From: Tolypeutes matacus
Taxonomy: Eukaryota > Chordata > Mammalia > Cingulata > Chlamyphoridae
DNA length: 64,000 nt
NCBI GenBank assembly: GCA_026826555.1
Contig: JAKSZT010054011.1
Location: forward strand, 204,033-268,032
Direction: 5' to 3'
Part shown: positions 34,601-45,916 of the stretch, in pieces
Layout of the letters: each line of letters opens with the position of its first letter
Position numbering within the stretch: position 1 is the first letter of the stretch
Made by a program: the position numbers and the translations under genes
The notes under the pieces: generated by a model
The model's database searches: none
Seen by the model: only the letters and a program-made list of their open reading frames with translations
What the model was told of the DNA's origin: nothing

Positions 34601-37270
34601 TGACTGATTCAATCTCTTTATTTTTAATTGGTCTGTTGAGGTCTTCTATTTCTTCTAGAGTCAGTATAGATTGTTCATGTGTTTCTTGAGATTTCTCCAT
34701 TTCATCTACATTGTCTAATTTCTTGACATACAGTTGTTCATAGTATCCTCTTGTGTTCCTTTTATTTCTGTGGGGTTATTATAATGTCTCCCCTCTCATT
34801 TCTGATTTTATATATTTGCATCTTCTCTCTTCTTTTCTTTGTCTGTCAAGTGAAGTGATTGTCAATTCTATTGATTTTCTAAAAGAACCAACTTGAGATT
34901 TTGTTAATTCTCTCTATTTTTATATCCTTAATTTCATTTATTCCTGCTCAAGTCTTTATTTATTTATTTTTCCTTCTGCTTGCTTTGGAATTAATTTCCT
35001 GTTCTTTTTCTAGTTACTTCATGTGTGCAGTAAGGTCTTTGGTTTTAGTTCTTTCTTCTTTTTTAATGCAAGCATTCAGGCCTATAAATTTCCCTCTCAT
35101 CACTGCTTTTGCTTCATCCCATAAGATGTGGTATTTTGTGTTCTTGCTTTCATTCATTTTAAGATACTTACTGATTTCTTTTGCAATATCATTTTCACCC
35201 ACTGATTGTTTAAGGGAGTTTTGTTTAACTTCCATATAATGGTGGATTTTCCATTTCTGTACCTGTTATTGATTTCCAGCTTCATTCCATTATGGTCAGA
35301 GAAGATCCTAGATATGAATTCAATCTCTCTAAATTTATGAAGACTGGTCTATCCTGGAGAATGAGCCATGTGCACTTGAGAAAAATATGTTTCCTGCTGT
35401 TTTGGGGTGAAATGTTCTATATGTATCTGCTGGGTCTACTTCATTTATCATATTATTCAAGTTCTCAGTCTTTTTATTGGTCTGCTGTCTAGATGTTCTA
35501 TCTACTGATGGGAGTAGTGTATTGAAGTCTCCAACTATTACTGTTGCAGTGTCTATTTCTCCCTTCAGTTTTGCCAGTGTTTCCCTCATGTATTTTGGTG
35601 CACTGTGCAGTTGTGTCTGTATTTTTTTTTTTTTTTTAAAGATTATTTATTTATTTATTCATTTATCCCCCCCTTGCTGCTTGTGCTCGCTGGGTCAGCT
35701 AACCACACCATGCGGGCGGGCTTGCCTTCACCAGGAGGCCCCGGGAACTGAACCCGGGGCCTCCCATGTGGTAAACGGGAGCCCTACTGATTGAGCCACA
35801 GCCGCTTCCCTGTAGTGTATTTTTAATCTCTACTATTGTGACTTTCATTCCCATAATTTATATGTTTCTTTTTATATTTTCAAATTCTTTTTTATGCTTA
35901 TACATTGTCTTCTTAATATTCTTTTATCCTTCATGCATATTTTCCTTCATCTCCTTGAGATGATTTAGAAGATTTGTTTGAAGTACTTTGATGACTTGTT
36001 CCAAATTCTGTGTCTTCTCTGAAGTCTTCATTTGTTCCCTTGACAGAGCCATATTTTTCTGTTTCTTAGTATGGCTTGTAACTTTTTGCTGATGTCTGGG
36101 TATCTGATTATCTTGATGAGTTAACGCTGAAGGTCAGTTTCTACTTCTTGTTAGGGTTTTATTGTTGATTGGCTTTGTGTTAAGGCTCTTTGATACTTGG
36201 TCCAACTTATCCTGACCTTTAGAGTAGCTCATGTTTAACTGTTCAGATTTTCTTTGCTCTTCTTCATCTCATTTTTCCCCTGAGTATGTGTCAGGAAAGA
36301 TTGCACTTTTTTTTTTGTGAAAAATTTTCACCTCTAAGAGAAAGATTCTTTTCCTCTGTTCCTCCTCCAGGATTCTTCATATGTTCTGTTTCTGTGCAGA
36401 ATTTTCTATCCAGCTCCTATGATTTGTTTAAATTCTCTCCTTCAGCCAGTGCCCCCCTTTCCTTATACTTTTCAATTCTGAGAACTGTCCTGTCTTACAG
36501 CAGTTCAATTTAACCTCTCTTTTGGCTTCTTCTCTGTTATGGTATCCTGCTCCAGGATGGGACAGGATGGGGGTCAATCCAGAAAGGTGGGTCAATCCTG
36601 AAAATTCCATTTTGTGTTTAGGTAGTCCAGCCAAGAAATAGGATTGAGTACGTGCCCCTCTTTCCAGCAGTTCTGCCACAGCCTCTCTCTTTCCCCCTTT
36701 GTGGCCCTTTCGTATGCAGCATGCAGCATGAATCAGCATCTTGTGATCAGCCCTAGATCTTTGGGAACTTGGGTCCTTTTGCCTGGATATGTGTGGGGCT
36801 CTAACTTGCTGCTGTGAGTAACTCTATATTCTGAGTCTGTGGCTGGAGGGACCTAGGGAATACTGCCTCTGCGTGACTCCCAAGCTGTGCAGGACAGAGT
36901 AAGGGGGAGTTCAGACTGGTGGACCCAGGATGGAAATTTCCTACCTGACTTTGGATATTATTTTTCTTTTTCTTGATTCAGCATTCATGAAGTACTTCTC
37001 CAGTCTCTATCATCCTCCCAGAGTTCTAAGCAAGTGGAATTTATCCTTTTACTAGCTGATTCTGAGGGGAGATATTTCTAAGGTATGTTTTATATCTCCA
37101 TGTTGATAACATCACTTTTAAAGGTTTTTAAAGCTGTGTTTTCCTGTCTTGGCCCTTGCCCAGTTCCTGCAACCCTTTATTTTCTGGAGCTCTGAGGAAG
37201 ATGGCTCTGCCAGTTTTTGCTAGTTTTTCAAAGACTCTGTGGGGTAATGTAGCACCATCTTGCTTGACCA
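31636..37270 (-). mobile_element. L1-D, antisense, internally deleted
   Basis: 3' UTR 31636-32150; ORF2 C-terminus from 32160 ([16 protein letters not shown]); RT around 33600-34600; endonuclease around 35335-35600. ORF1's N-terminal coiled-coil part follows right after a SINE at 35626, so about 1.5 kb (end of ORF2 start region, spacer, ORF1 C-terminus) is missing compared with L1-E. The 5' UTR runs to about 37270, where CACCATCTTGCT gives an AAGATGG core on the sense strand. Frames are broken throughout. Confidence 0.82.
35626..35810 (-). mobile_element. DAS-SINE at the L1-D deletion point
   Basis: Standard long-body copy in antisense. Its flanks (CTGTATTTTT left, AGTGTATTTTT right) are only weakly alike and the L1 is not collinear across it. 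Confidence 0.85.
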
Positions 37271-37439
37271 GGCTGCTTGTGCAGGGATTTTAACCAGAAG
37301 TGCACACTGTAATCATCTGCAAAGTTTTCCTATAACATTTATTTATACCAGGTTTTACTGTTTCAGAGTTTGCTGTAAGGTTATGCACGTTATTTTGGAA
37401 TAGTTTCCCAGGCTGTTTAATGCATACTGGCCATCCATG
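37271..37439. other. short unassigned stretch
   Basis: Between the L1-D 5' end and a MIR-like segment. Nothing recognised. Confidence 0.35.
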
Positions 37440-37560
37440 AACCCTGATCTGGTTAACCCCCTCATTACACTGATGAAGATATAAAGACATGAAGAAATTA
37501 AGAGGTTTGACCAACGGCTCACTAGACATGCAGCAATTAACCTGAGCACTATTCCTCAGT
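37440..37560 (-). repeat. MIR SINE, diverged
   Basis: CCCTCATTACACTGATGAAG, TTAAGAGGTTTGACCAACGG and GCAATTAACCTGAGCAC follow an antisense MIR core. Confidence 0.55.
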
Positions 37561-37828
37561 GAAGGAAAAGAAAAGAAAATGAGACAATTTATGCCATGTT
37601 TCAGAAACTTGTTTAACATATTTAAAAGGTAAGGGGAATACCATTCTGTCATTAGAAACATTGAGCTAGATGTAGTAACGTGTAAATCTGAAAAGCATAG
37701 AATTGAGTGAAAAAATAAGAAACCAAATGAGATTTATATAAATTAAATATGCTTAAATATATTAACTATATATAAATATATAAATTAATACACATGATTA
37801 TATATTTTATAAACATGTATATATTTTA

Positions 37829-37926
37829 TTATTATTATTATTTTTTTACCGGGAGGTCCCGGGGATCGAACCCGGGTCCCTCCATATGGGAGACGGACGC
37901 CTAACCAGTTGAGCCACATCCGACCC
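37829..37926 (-). mobile_element. short tRNA-like SINE monomer
   Basis: Antisense unit with GGGGATCGAACCCGGGTCCC (B box) and GTTGAGCCACATCC (A box); its poly(A) end is (TTA)n plus T7. Perfect TSD CATGTATATATTTTA (37814-37828 and 37927-37941). Almost undiverged from the copy at 6726, so young. Confidence 0.95.
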
Positions 37927-37941
37927 CATGTATATATTTTA

Positions 37942-39752
37942 GAGTCCATGCCAAACACATTAGAGTGGGTGCCTGTTAACAGGAGGGGAGAGAATAGGGA
38001 GGTTTCCGGGAATGAAGGAATTAACAAAACTCAGGGGTCCTGTCCTGACTGATGGTAAGAGTGTTCTGTGAACTGAGATATGAGATTTCTCAATTCTTTG
38101 TACTCAAGGTATTTTAAAAAATAAACTATAAACATAATTTCCCTTCACCTTTAAGTTCTTCTTAAAGAACTTAAGAGGAAAGGAAATAATATTTATGCAG
38201 CCAGGGGCAGTGATAGGTGCAGTGATTGCATCTCTTCTCTAAAATATCATGAATGCTCAGGGTATGATTCTGTATTGAAATTTTGGGCATATGACATTTT
38301 CTGGCAATGTGATGGTTTGACAAGTTTTGGGAACTTGGAATTTGTTATATTAATAGTAGCTATTATTAAATACTTTCATTTGGCATCTAACTGGCACAGG
38401 GTACTGTTGTCCATGCTTTGTATATAAGTGTGAAAAGTTCTGCCTTCCTTCCATTTTAGCTTTTGGTAGGCCGTGACTTTGGCATGAGGACCATGTGTGG
38501 TGTGTACAAGACTTGAGTTTTACTCAACAAGGGTGTTTGAAAAATTCACTTGGGAAGGATCAGATACTTGAAAGGTCCATTAATAATGTTGAAAATTTTA
38601 GAAGTCCCCCAAGTTTCTTATGTTTTAGGCATTTTCTATTTCATTCCCTGGGATGTAAGTTGAAAAAAAGAACTGTTAATCTTTCAGACCTCTGGTGAAC
38701 CTCTGGAGAATTGGAAGGACAGTTGATAACTTTTTTTTAATTGGCAAGAAAAGTTTAGTGAGCTCTTTCAGCCTTGAAAATAAGTTTTGATTTGTATAGG
38801 TTGAGATCAGTTCCTACTTCATTTAAACTCTTTTCATCCAACCTTAATTATATCCGTGTATCTCACAGAAGCCCATCTTCTGGTCTTGTTGAATTATCAT
38901 TCCAGCTAAAAATGTGGGTGAGAACTGACAGTCCCAGTGACTGACAAAAGAAAGAGAATTTGCTCTTTGCCTCGCCCAGTGATAAGCTATTGGCCCAGCC
39001 ACTGCCAGTCATTTGCATGCATAGTGGACCATTTCATTAAGAATTTCATTAAGATGGTAATGTTTAATGTTTCCTGGGAAAAATGAGTTTTTGCCTTGTT
39101 CAATTATATAATTAAAGTCAGAGAATTAGGGGAGATTGCAAACTGCTTGTATAATGTGGGCAAGTATAATGATAAAACTTGTAAATAAGTTCAAAGGAAT
39201 TGTGTTCTGCATGAACCCTGATGCTGAATCAGATAAGGAGAGTGGGCGTGTGGAAAATGTTGCCTGAAAAGTTCACCAGAGTTTGACTTTGGGTGTTTAG
39301 TTGTTAAGCTTTTACCTCCCTGGGCACTCTCAGAGAGACAGAAGGTAGAGCAAAGTCAAAGCAGGGAACTGGCTAGTCAGGTTCTAGAGAGATCTAGAAC
39401 ACAGCTTTTCACTTTTTCTATTGGTAGTAACTTTCTATATAGGAACAAAACAACAATAGCAGAGGTTTAAAGGATTCTTTAACAGGTATCTTTCTTTCCT
39501 CACTTCTGAGGTGACACCATCCTTCTTCTCTTCCTATATTTCTTTTACCCCACAAAACAAGAAGTTCTACCATCTTGAAAGTATAAAGAAGATTGTTTCT
39601 GCCCTTTCTTTCATTCTCTTCACTCGCTTTCATTAAGGAAGGAAAAGTGTCTTAATGGCTTAGTGAGGTTGAACTGACTTTGCTGAAGTATTGGGGATGT
39701 GGAAAAATATAGTGTTGCAGTGATATGAAACATATATGAATATTGGACATTC
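37942..39752. other. repeat-poor single-copy island
   Basis: About 1.8 kb without a confident repeat in a window dominated by repeats. AT-rich, with an octamer ATTTGCAT (39011-39018) and a 12-bp direct duplication ATTTCATTAAGA (39031 and 39043). No coding or splice pattern is recognised. A candidate conserved noncoding region, not shown to be one. Confidence 0.45.
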
Positions 39753-39757
39753 CTGTT

Positions 39758-40205
39758 TGTGGTGATTTGGAGCTGTATGTACCCCAGAAAAACACATTCT
39801 TAAACTTAATCCATTCCTTTGGGTGTGGATCCATTTTATGTAGGACTTTTTGATGATGTTACAGTGTAACTGATGGGTGCTGATCTTATTACTGGAGTCC
39901 TTTGTAAGCGGATTGAAACTCAGACAGATAGAGAGAAAGCCATGGGATGCAAGAAGCAGAAATTCACCAGAACCCAGAAGAGAAGGGAGAGGCCAGGAGA
40001 GGCTGTCATGTGCCATGCCATGTGACAGAGGAGCCCAGGACCAAGGATCACTGGAAGCCAGCCCCAGAATACCAGTCTTCGGGAAGAAAGCATCACCTGG
40101 ATGACGTCTTGATTTGAATTTTCTCTTAGCCTTAAAATTGTGAGCAAATAAATTTCCATTGTTTAAGCTGACTCATTTGTGTGAACAGTCAGGAAAACTA
40201 AAACA
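39758..40205 (+). mobile_element. solo LTR, MaLR/ERVL-like
   Basis: Starts TGTGGTGATTTGGAGC and ends ACTAAAACA, with a perfect 5-bp duplication CTGTT (39753-39757 and 40206-40210). Internal wording: GTACCCCAGAAAAACAC, TTACTGGAGTCCTTTG, AGAGAAAGCCATGGGA; AATAAA at 40147-40152. No internal retroviral sequence. Confidence 0.85.
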
Positions 40206-40210
40206 CTGTT

Positions 40211-40568
40211 CCTTAAAAATATTTCCTAAGCCATGTGTATCCATGGTGTTTCCAGCTCTTCCTTTCTCTCCTCATCCACTACTTTTTCATCTGTGAAAAG
40301 AACTTCTTTCACTTTTCTATGCAGAGCAATTAGGTCCTCTCTAGTTCCTACATCCCGACATATCTCTGAACTTTCTTTGTATTACCAAAGGCCCTGAAAC
40401 ATACTCTTCCTCCCTTCCCTACCATTCCTGAAAGGGGCTGTGTCAGAAAGTCTGTTTAAGTTTGGCCCACATAGATGTGATCTTAAATGGTGTCCATGTG
40501 GCTGGAAACTAGGAAACATAACACTTGAAGAAAGGACAAAGGAAAAATCTTATTTGCTTTTCTCTGAT
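40211..40568. other. single-copy sequence, no gene seen
   Basis: No repeat or reading frame recognised. Confidence 0.4.
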
Positions 40569-40583
40569 CTTCTGGTAACTTTT

Positions 40584-40666
40584 TTTTTAAAAGGAGGTAC
40601 CAGGGATTGAACCCAGGACCTCGTACATGGGAGGCAGGTGTTCAACCACTGAGCTACATCCACTCC
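40584..40666 (-). mobile_element. tRNA-like SINE monomer
   Basis: On the minus strand: A box TAGCTCAGTGGTTGA and B box GGGTTCAATCCCTGG, ending in CCTCC plus A-rich tail. TSD CTTCTGGTAACTTTT (40569-40583 and 40667-40681). The unit is close to a tRNA but lacks an acceptor stem partner, so it is not a tRNA gene. Confidence 0.93.
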
Positions 40667-40681
40667 CTTCTGGTAACTTTT

Positions 40682-41022
40682 AAAAGCAAGTTACTCACTT
40701 TTTTTTTTTCCCCAAAATATATTTGTTCTCTAGTTCCAGGACCCCATTTTAAACAGTCAGTGAGCTTTAAGGGTTCTGAAGTAACATAAAAAAAGACACA
40801 GACTGATCTGACTTTCTGCATCTTGGATTTTATAGATCTTTTGATATCTGGGACATGTCATGGGAGCCAAAACTAAGGGAATCTTAAGCTCAGCTTAAAC
40901 AGTCAGTCAGACCACTGTTCAAGTGCTGGTTCTCCATTTCTTAGCTGTGCTTCATCTAAATTCCGTCATGTGTTGATCTGGAGATGATTGCTCCTTCCTG
41001 CTAAGGTTCTTGAGAGGTAAAA
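40682..41022. other. single-copy sequence, no gene seen
   Basis: About 340 bases with no recognised feature. Confidence 0.4.
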
Positions 41023-41348
41023 AGGATGATGTGGCTCAAGCGATTGAGCTCCTGCCTACCACACGCAAAATTCCAGGTTTGGTTCCTGGTGCCTCCTAAA
41101 GAAGATGAGTAAGACAGTGAGCTGATGAAGCAAGATGATGCAACAAAGAGACACAAGGAGGAAAACACAATGAAAGACACAACAAGCAGGAGGTAGAGGT
41201 GGCTCAAGTGATTAGGTGCCTCCCACCCACATGGGAGGTCCCGGGTTTGGTTCTGGTGCCTCCAAAAAGAAGACAAGCACACAATAAACAAACACAGCAA
41301 GTGCAAACAATGGGGGGTGGGCAGAGAGAAATAATTAAAAAAAAAAGA
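41023..41348 (+). mobile_element. dimeric DAS-SINE
   Basis: Heads GATGTGGCTCAAGCG with GGTTTGGTTCCTGG, and GAGGTGGCTCAAGTG with GGTTTGGTTCTGG; spacers rich in GACACAA; A-rich end near 41337-41346. Older than the long-body copies by divergence. Confidence 0.88.
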
Positions 41349-41402
41349 TATTGTATGTAAAGTACATAGCAGACCAACTGACATTTCAACAAACTAGTTC
41401 TT

Positions 41403-41761
41403 GTTTTGTTTTTTTTTTTTAATAATTTTTAAAAAATTTTAAAAAGATACCAAGAGTACATAAATGTTACACAAAAAATATAGGGATTCCCATATGTCCC
41501 ATTCCCCACACCTCCCACACCCTCCCACATAAACATCCTTCATTAGTGTGGCACATTCATTGCAATTGATAAACGCATCCTGGGGCTCTGCCATTAAGCA
41601 TGGACCACAGTTCACATTGTAGTTTACACTCTTTCCCACACAGTTCTGCATGTTATGTGATGATATAAAATGGCCTATATCTGTCGTCGCAGTGTCATTC
41701 AGGACGATTCCCAAGTCCCGAAAAAGCCCCTGTATTACAACTTTTTCCTTTTCCCTGCCCC
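41403..41761 (-). mobile_element. family A, 5'-truncated
   Basis: T-rich left end, then AAGATACCAAGAGTACATAA, TATAGGGATTCCCATATG and GGGGCTCTGCCATTAAGC. TSD CAAACTAGTTCTT (41390-41402 and 41762-41774). Confidence 0.9.
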
Positions 41762-41774
41762 CAAACTAGTTCTT

Positions 41775-42419
41775 AGGATTATGTTATAAACAAGGCTTAC
41801 AGTAAAAAGACAAAAAATGATTCTTCCCTCTGTACCATTTCTCAGTGTCCTCCCAGTTTCAACCTCCTCCCATTACCAGAACAACCAGGAGAGGGACTGG
41901 TCTGCCACTGGGACTACTGCCCCTCATACAGAAGTGTTCATCTTCTCCAGTGTCTGCTTTGTGAGTTCTTGGTCTTCAGGTTGTTGTTGACACAAGGGCT
42001 GTTGCTTGGAGATTGCCTCACCCCCTATGAGAGGATCAGATACATACACAAATTATGTGGATTCTACATTTGTCCTACAAGAAAGATGAGACAGTCTGAG
42101 ATAAAGGGTGTGCAGGTATCACCAGTAATGTTTTAAAACAGATAAGCATGAGCAGAATGACAGAGGCTCTACCCACTCCATTAAAGAAGCTGTTTCAGTT
42201 CAATAGCCTATTCTGGAGACCCATGGGAAGAATTAGTAACCACAATAGAATAACGTTGATTCCTTGATTTAAGATGGTCTAAACTTGGATTCTTTGTAGT
42301 CTTTTTTTCTCATGTCCAATCTTGTCCTTAGTGGGTAGGGGTGGTATTTAACTGATATTTTGGTGATGATGTTGAAAGTAGATACTCAAAGAGATAAAGA
42401 CAATACTTTTGCCTGTTTC
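41775..42419. other. single-copy sequence, no gene seen
   Basis: No recognised repeat or reading frame. Confidence 0.4.
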
Positions 42420-43380
42420 TTCCTTTTTCTTTTTTTGGTAATACTTCAAGCTGCAATAAATAATTGAATCTAGATAATTACATGGCCAGTAACAAAGAAT
42501 TTTAGAGTGAACTCAATGAAAGCTATTAACAAATTGGCTGGAAAAGTTAGTGATTGAGTCAATCAAAGAAATGGTTAATATTTTAGACTGAATGGAAAAA
42601 AAAATTCTTCTATGAACAGTACTAAAATCTAGCAACTGGTCTTTACGAGGCTAAAAATATTTATTTGAAACTGTGCCCCTTGCATGCCGGCCCTGAGTTG
42701 GTGCCGTTCTCTAATACAGTGTGCTCAAGTCTTCACCACAATGTGGCTTTTGGCTATTTTAGAATGATAGTTTTCTTTTGCAGAACCTAAGATAGTATAG
42801 GAAACCAAATTATTTGTGAATTTGTTGCATTCCCAGGCCTTTCTAAAACAGCAGTTATGGTGATAAAGGATTCCTAAAGTCTTGCAAATTCATGCATTTT
42901 ATCAAACTGTCACCTGTTGGACCCCACATGGCAATTAGCCACAAATCTGAGAGAATGTGAGAAAATGGGTTAGCCCTTCATCGTTTCAGAAAAATTTTTT
43001 ACTTCTCTAGCTCCGTTTCTTTCAAAAGGTGAATCTTGGATTTCGGGATTGTAGATTCCTACTTTATGCCTGGGATCGATGCTGCTCGGGTAATAATTCA
43101 AGTACGAAGTGCATCAGCAACAGCAGAGTGATGGCAGAGAAATGGAGAAGTAATGAATTTGGGAGCGTGAGGGAAGAAGTGACAGAATTTAATGTTCTTT
43201 TTTTTATTGGTGTAATTTAATAGAGCCCCATAATTACACTTTTAAATAGTTGCTGTGTGTGTATTCAACAGCATGTCGTTTAATATCGGATTAACTGAAG
43301 TTGTTAGCTCTCAACTGTGGGCTGACAAGTGAATTATTATAGACTTTAAAAAGCAAAAAATGTCTTCCCCCCAAAAATGA
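42420..43380. other. repeat-free island, candidate conserved enhancer
   Basis: Nearly 1 kb with no repeat. AT-rich and dense in factor-like sites: TAATTA at 42475-42480 and 43231-43236, an AP-1 site TGAGTCA (42555-42561), a MEF2-type CTATTTTAG (42754-42762). A small inverted repeat GTGTAAT...ATTACAC lies at 43210-43239. Short frames only. This is the look of a conserved developmental element, but conservation cannot be seen from one sequence. Confidence 0.4.
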
Positions 43381-43552
43381 CACTGAAATAGAAGCTTACA
43401 TTACAACACACCAGCAAGTCCAGGCCAATTTACCATTTTTGCTGTTTGATTCTCCTAATGGCACAGCAGAGAAATGGAGAAAGAGTTCTCAACCTCTGGA
43501 GACAGAGGTCTAGAATTTTCATTTCAGAAGGTCCTTTGAGACCGTCGTCCAG

Positions 43553-43757
43553 ATCAGAGGTTGGAGAGTTTTTTTCTGTAAAAGGACAGATGGACAATAT
43601 TTTAGGTTTATGAGCCTTACAGTCTCTGTCACAATTACTCAACTTTGTCCCAGTAGTGAGAAAGCAAGTCATGGACAATTTGTAAACGAACGGGCAGATT
43701 TACAAAAATAGGTGGCATGCTGGATTTGGCCCGTGGGCTGTAGTTTGCTGACCCCTG
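43553..43757 (-). repeat. hAT-Charlie-type MITE
   Basis: The minus strand starts CAGGGGTCAGCAAACT, continues CCACGGGCCAAATCC and ends in the imperfect inverted repeat (CAGAGGTTGG on plus). Flanks GTCCAGAT and CTCTAGAT agree at six of eight bases, fitting an 8-bp hAT duplication. Subfamily not named with certainty. Confidence 0.75.
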
Positions 43758-43982
43758 CTCTAGATTATCTCATTCTACAGATGGGGAAATTGAGTCAATG
43801 TGTTCATTTAAAGTACTCTGCATGTTGTTTAACACATAAGTATATATTCAAGAAATGGTAGCTCTTCTTATTATTGGAGGGTCTTTGCCTAAAATGTGAT
43901 CCAAGGAAGAGGCAAGCTATAAAAGTATTACCAACAATGACAACAATGATAGCAAGCCCATTTGTTTATTTTAAATATATTC

Positions 43983-44013
<31 letters not shown>

Positions 44014-44178
44014 AGAACTCTTCTTCTGCTAGGAGGAATTTGGGGCCTTTCCCTGTTTTTCCTACAAATTGTAATATATTAAGTATAACAAACACTGCTA
44101 TTCAAAGTTTAGTTTTGTCATTTGGCTCACTATTATTCCAATTCCATGTACTGAATTTACAGGCTATTTTCTGCAATC
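43758..44178. other. no gene; MIR-like start, then single copy
   Basis: CTCATTCTACAGATGGGGAAATTGAG recalls a MIR. A run of about 22 T sits at 43984-44005. Nothing coding. Confidence 0.35.
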
Positions 44179-44188
44179 TTAGGCAGGC

Positions 44189-44413
44189 CATTTTTTTCTT
44201 CAGGTGCTGGGACTGGAGATTGAACCTGGGACCTCATATGTGGGAGGCCTGCACTCAACCTCTGAGTCATATTGGCTCCCTTTAGTTGTTTTTTTTTGTT
44301 TGTTTGCTAGTTGTGTTTTTTTTTTTTTTTTTTTAGGAAGCACCAGGAACCAAACCTTGGACCTCCCATGTGGGTAGTGGGCACGCAACTGCTTGAGCCA
44401 CATCCGCTCCCCA
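44189..44413 (-). mobile_element. dimeric DAS-SINE
   Basis: Two antisense heads (GAGATTGAACCTGGGACC; GGAACCAAACCTTGGACC) separated by a T-rich linker. TSD TTAGGCAGGC (44179-44188 and 44414-44423). Confidence 0.9.
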
Positions 44414-44512
44414 TTAGGCAGGCTTTTGATATCTCTGTTATTTTATTATATGGCTCTTTCCCTTCCTCCCTCCTTTCTTTTTTTTGTACCTTAAGCCAGG
44501 TTAATATAGACT

Positions 44513-45906
44513 CTGATCCATTAAAAAATGGGCAAAAGAATTGAACAGACATTTTTCTGAAGTATATATACAAATGGCCAAAAGACATATGAAAAGATGT
44601 TCAACATCACTAACTATTAGGGAAATGCAGATCAAAACTACAATGAGATATCTCACACCATACAGAATGGCCATTATTGAAAGAACAGAAAACTTCAAGT
44701 GCTGGAGAAGATGTGAAGAAATAGAAACACTCCTTCACTGTTGGTGGGACTGTAAAATGGTGCAACCTCTTTGGAGGTCCTCAGGAAACTAAATATACAA
44801 CTGCTGTATGATCCAGCAATCTCACTACTAGGAATATTTTCAGAAGAACTGAAAGCAAGGACACAAACAGATATTTGCACACTGATGTTCATAGCAGCAT
44901 TGTTCATGGTTGCTAAAAGATGGAAACAACCTATGTGTCTGTCAACAGATGAATGGATGGACAAGATGTGGTATATTCATACAATGGAATATTACACAGC
45001 TGTAAGAAGAAATCAATTGGGGAAGCACATGACAACATGGAGGAACCTTGAGGATATTATGTTGCATGAAATAAGTCAGACACAAAAGGATGAAAATTGC
45101 ATAGTCTCACTAAATAAAATGAGTAGACTTATGGAGTTGGACTATGAAGTATAGGTTGGTGGGAGACAGAATGTGGAATGAGAAGGGGGAGAAGAAGCTG
45201 GATGTTTGTAGAATGTTTAATAAGGTCAAATGTAAATATGTGGTGGCAATATAATGAATGTAACAAATACTGTTACATATTATATTATAATGACATAATG
45301 AATGTAACAAATACTGTTGATTTATGGATATGATTGTGGCTGAGACGCATATAGTCTAGGAAGATTACTGTTAGTTGGAGGACAGGTAGAGGGCAATATT
45401 GGCAATATATAACAATGATTTTGGAAGTAGATGAGGATTATGGTTAATAATAATAATACAGGAATGTTCTTCTACTACAGGGTATTAAGAATGTGGTGAT
45501 ACAGGGGAAAAACTAGTAATGTAATTTATGGACTATAATTAGTAACAACATTGTAATATTTTTGCAGCAAAAGCAAAGTTGGTACTATATTAATTCTAAA
45601 GGTAAGAAAAAAAAGAATATGGTCTTTGGTTTTGTGAGATATGAATAAAATTAAGCATTTTTTTCTCTTCATTATTTTCATTAATAAGGAGAACTTGACT
45701 ATGTCATTTAACTAGTCTGTGTTCATTTGTATATCTTTCTGAACAATAGAGGAACAACTGAGTTAGCAGTTGGAATTAGATGAGATAAAATTGCCTGAAA
45801 AAGAACTTTTTAGGAGTAATATTTCCACAACTTGTTGAGCTGCCTTTTTCTGTTCTTTTATTTTTTGTGTGAATTTGAAATAAAGTTGTTTAAAAAAATA
45901 AAATAA
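44513..45906 (+). mobile_element. L1-F, sense, 5'-truncated
   Basis: Holds the last ~200 codons of ORF2 in two frames joined by a frameshift near 44790 ([11 protein letters not shown]; then LLGIFSEELKARTQTDICT, MEYYTAVRRNQ, QTQKDENC) and a ~780-bp 3' UTR ending in (AAAAT)n. TSD AATATAGACT (44503-44512 and 45907-45916). The only sizeable sense-strand L1 outside the chimera. Confidence 0.88.
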
Positions 45907-45916
45907 AATATAGACT

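Noticed and set aside
40584..40666. tRNA-like sequence with A and B boxes
   Set aside because: Has a poly(A)-like end and a target-site duplication and lacks a paired acceptor stem; it is a SINE head. The same holds for every tRNA-like unit in the window.
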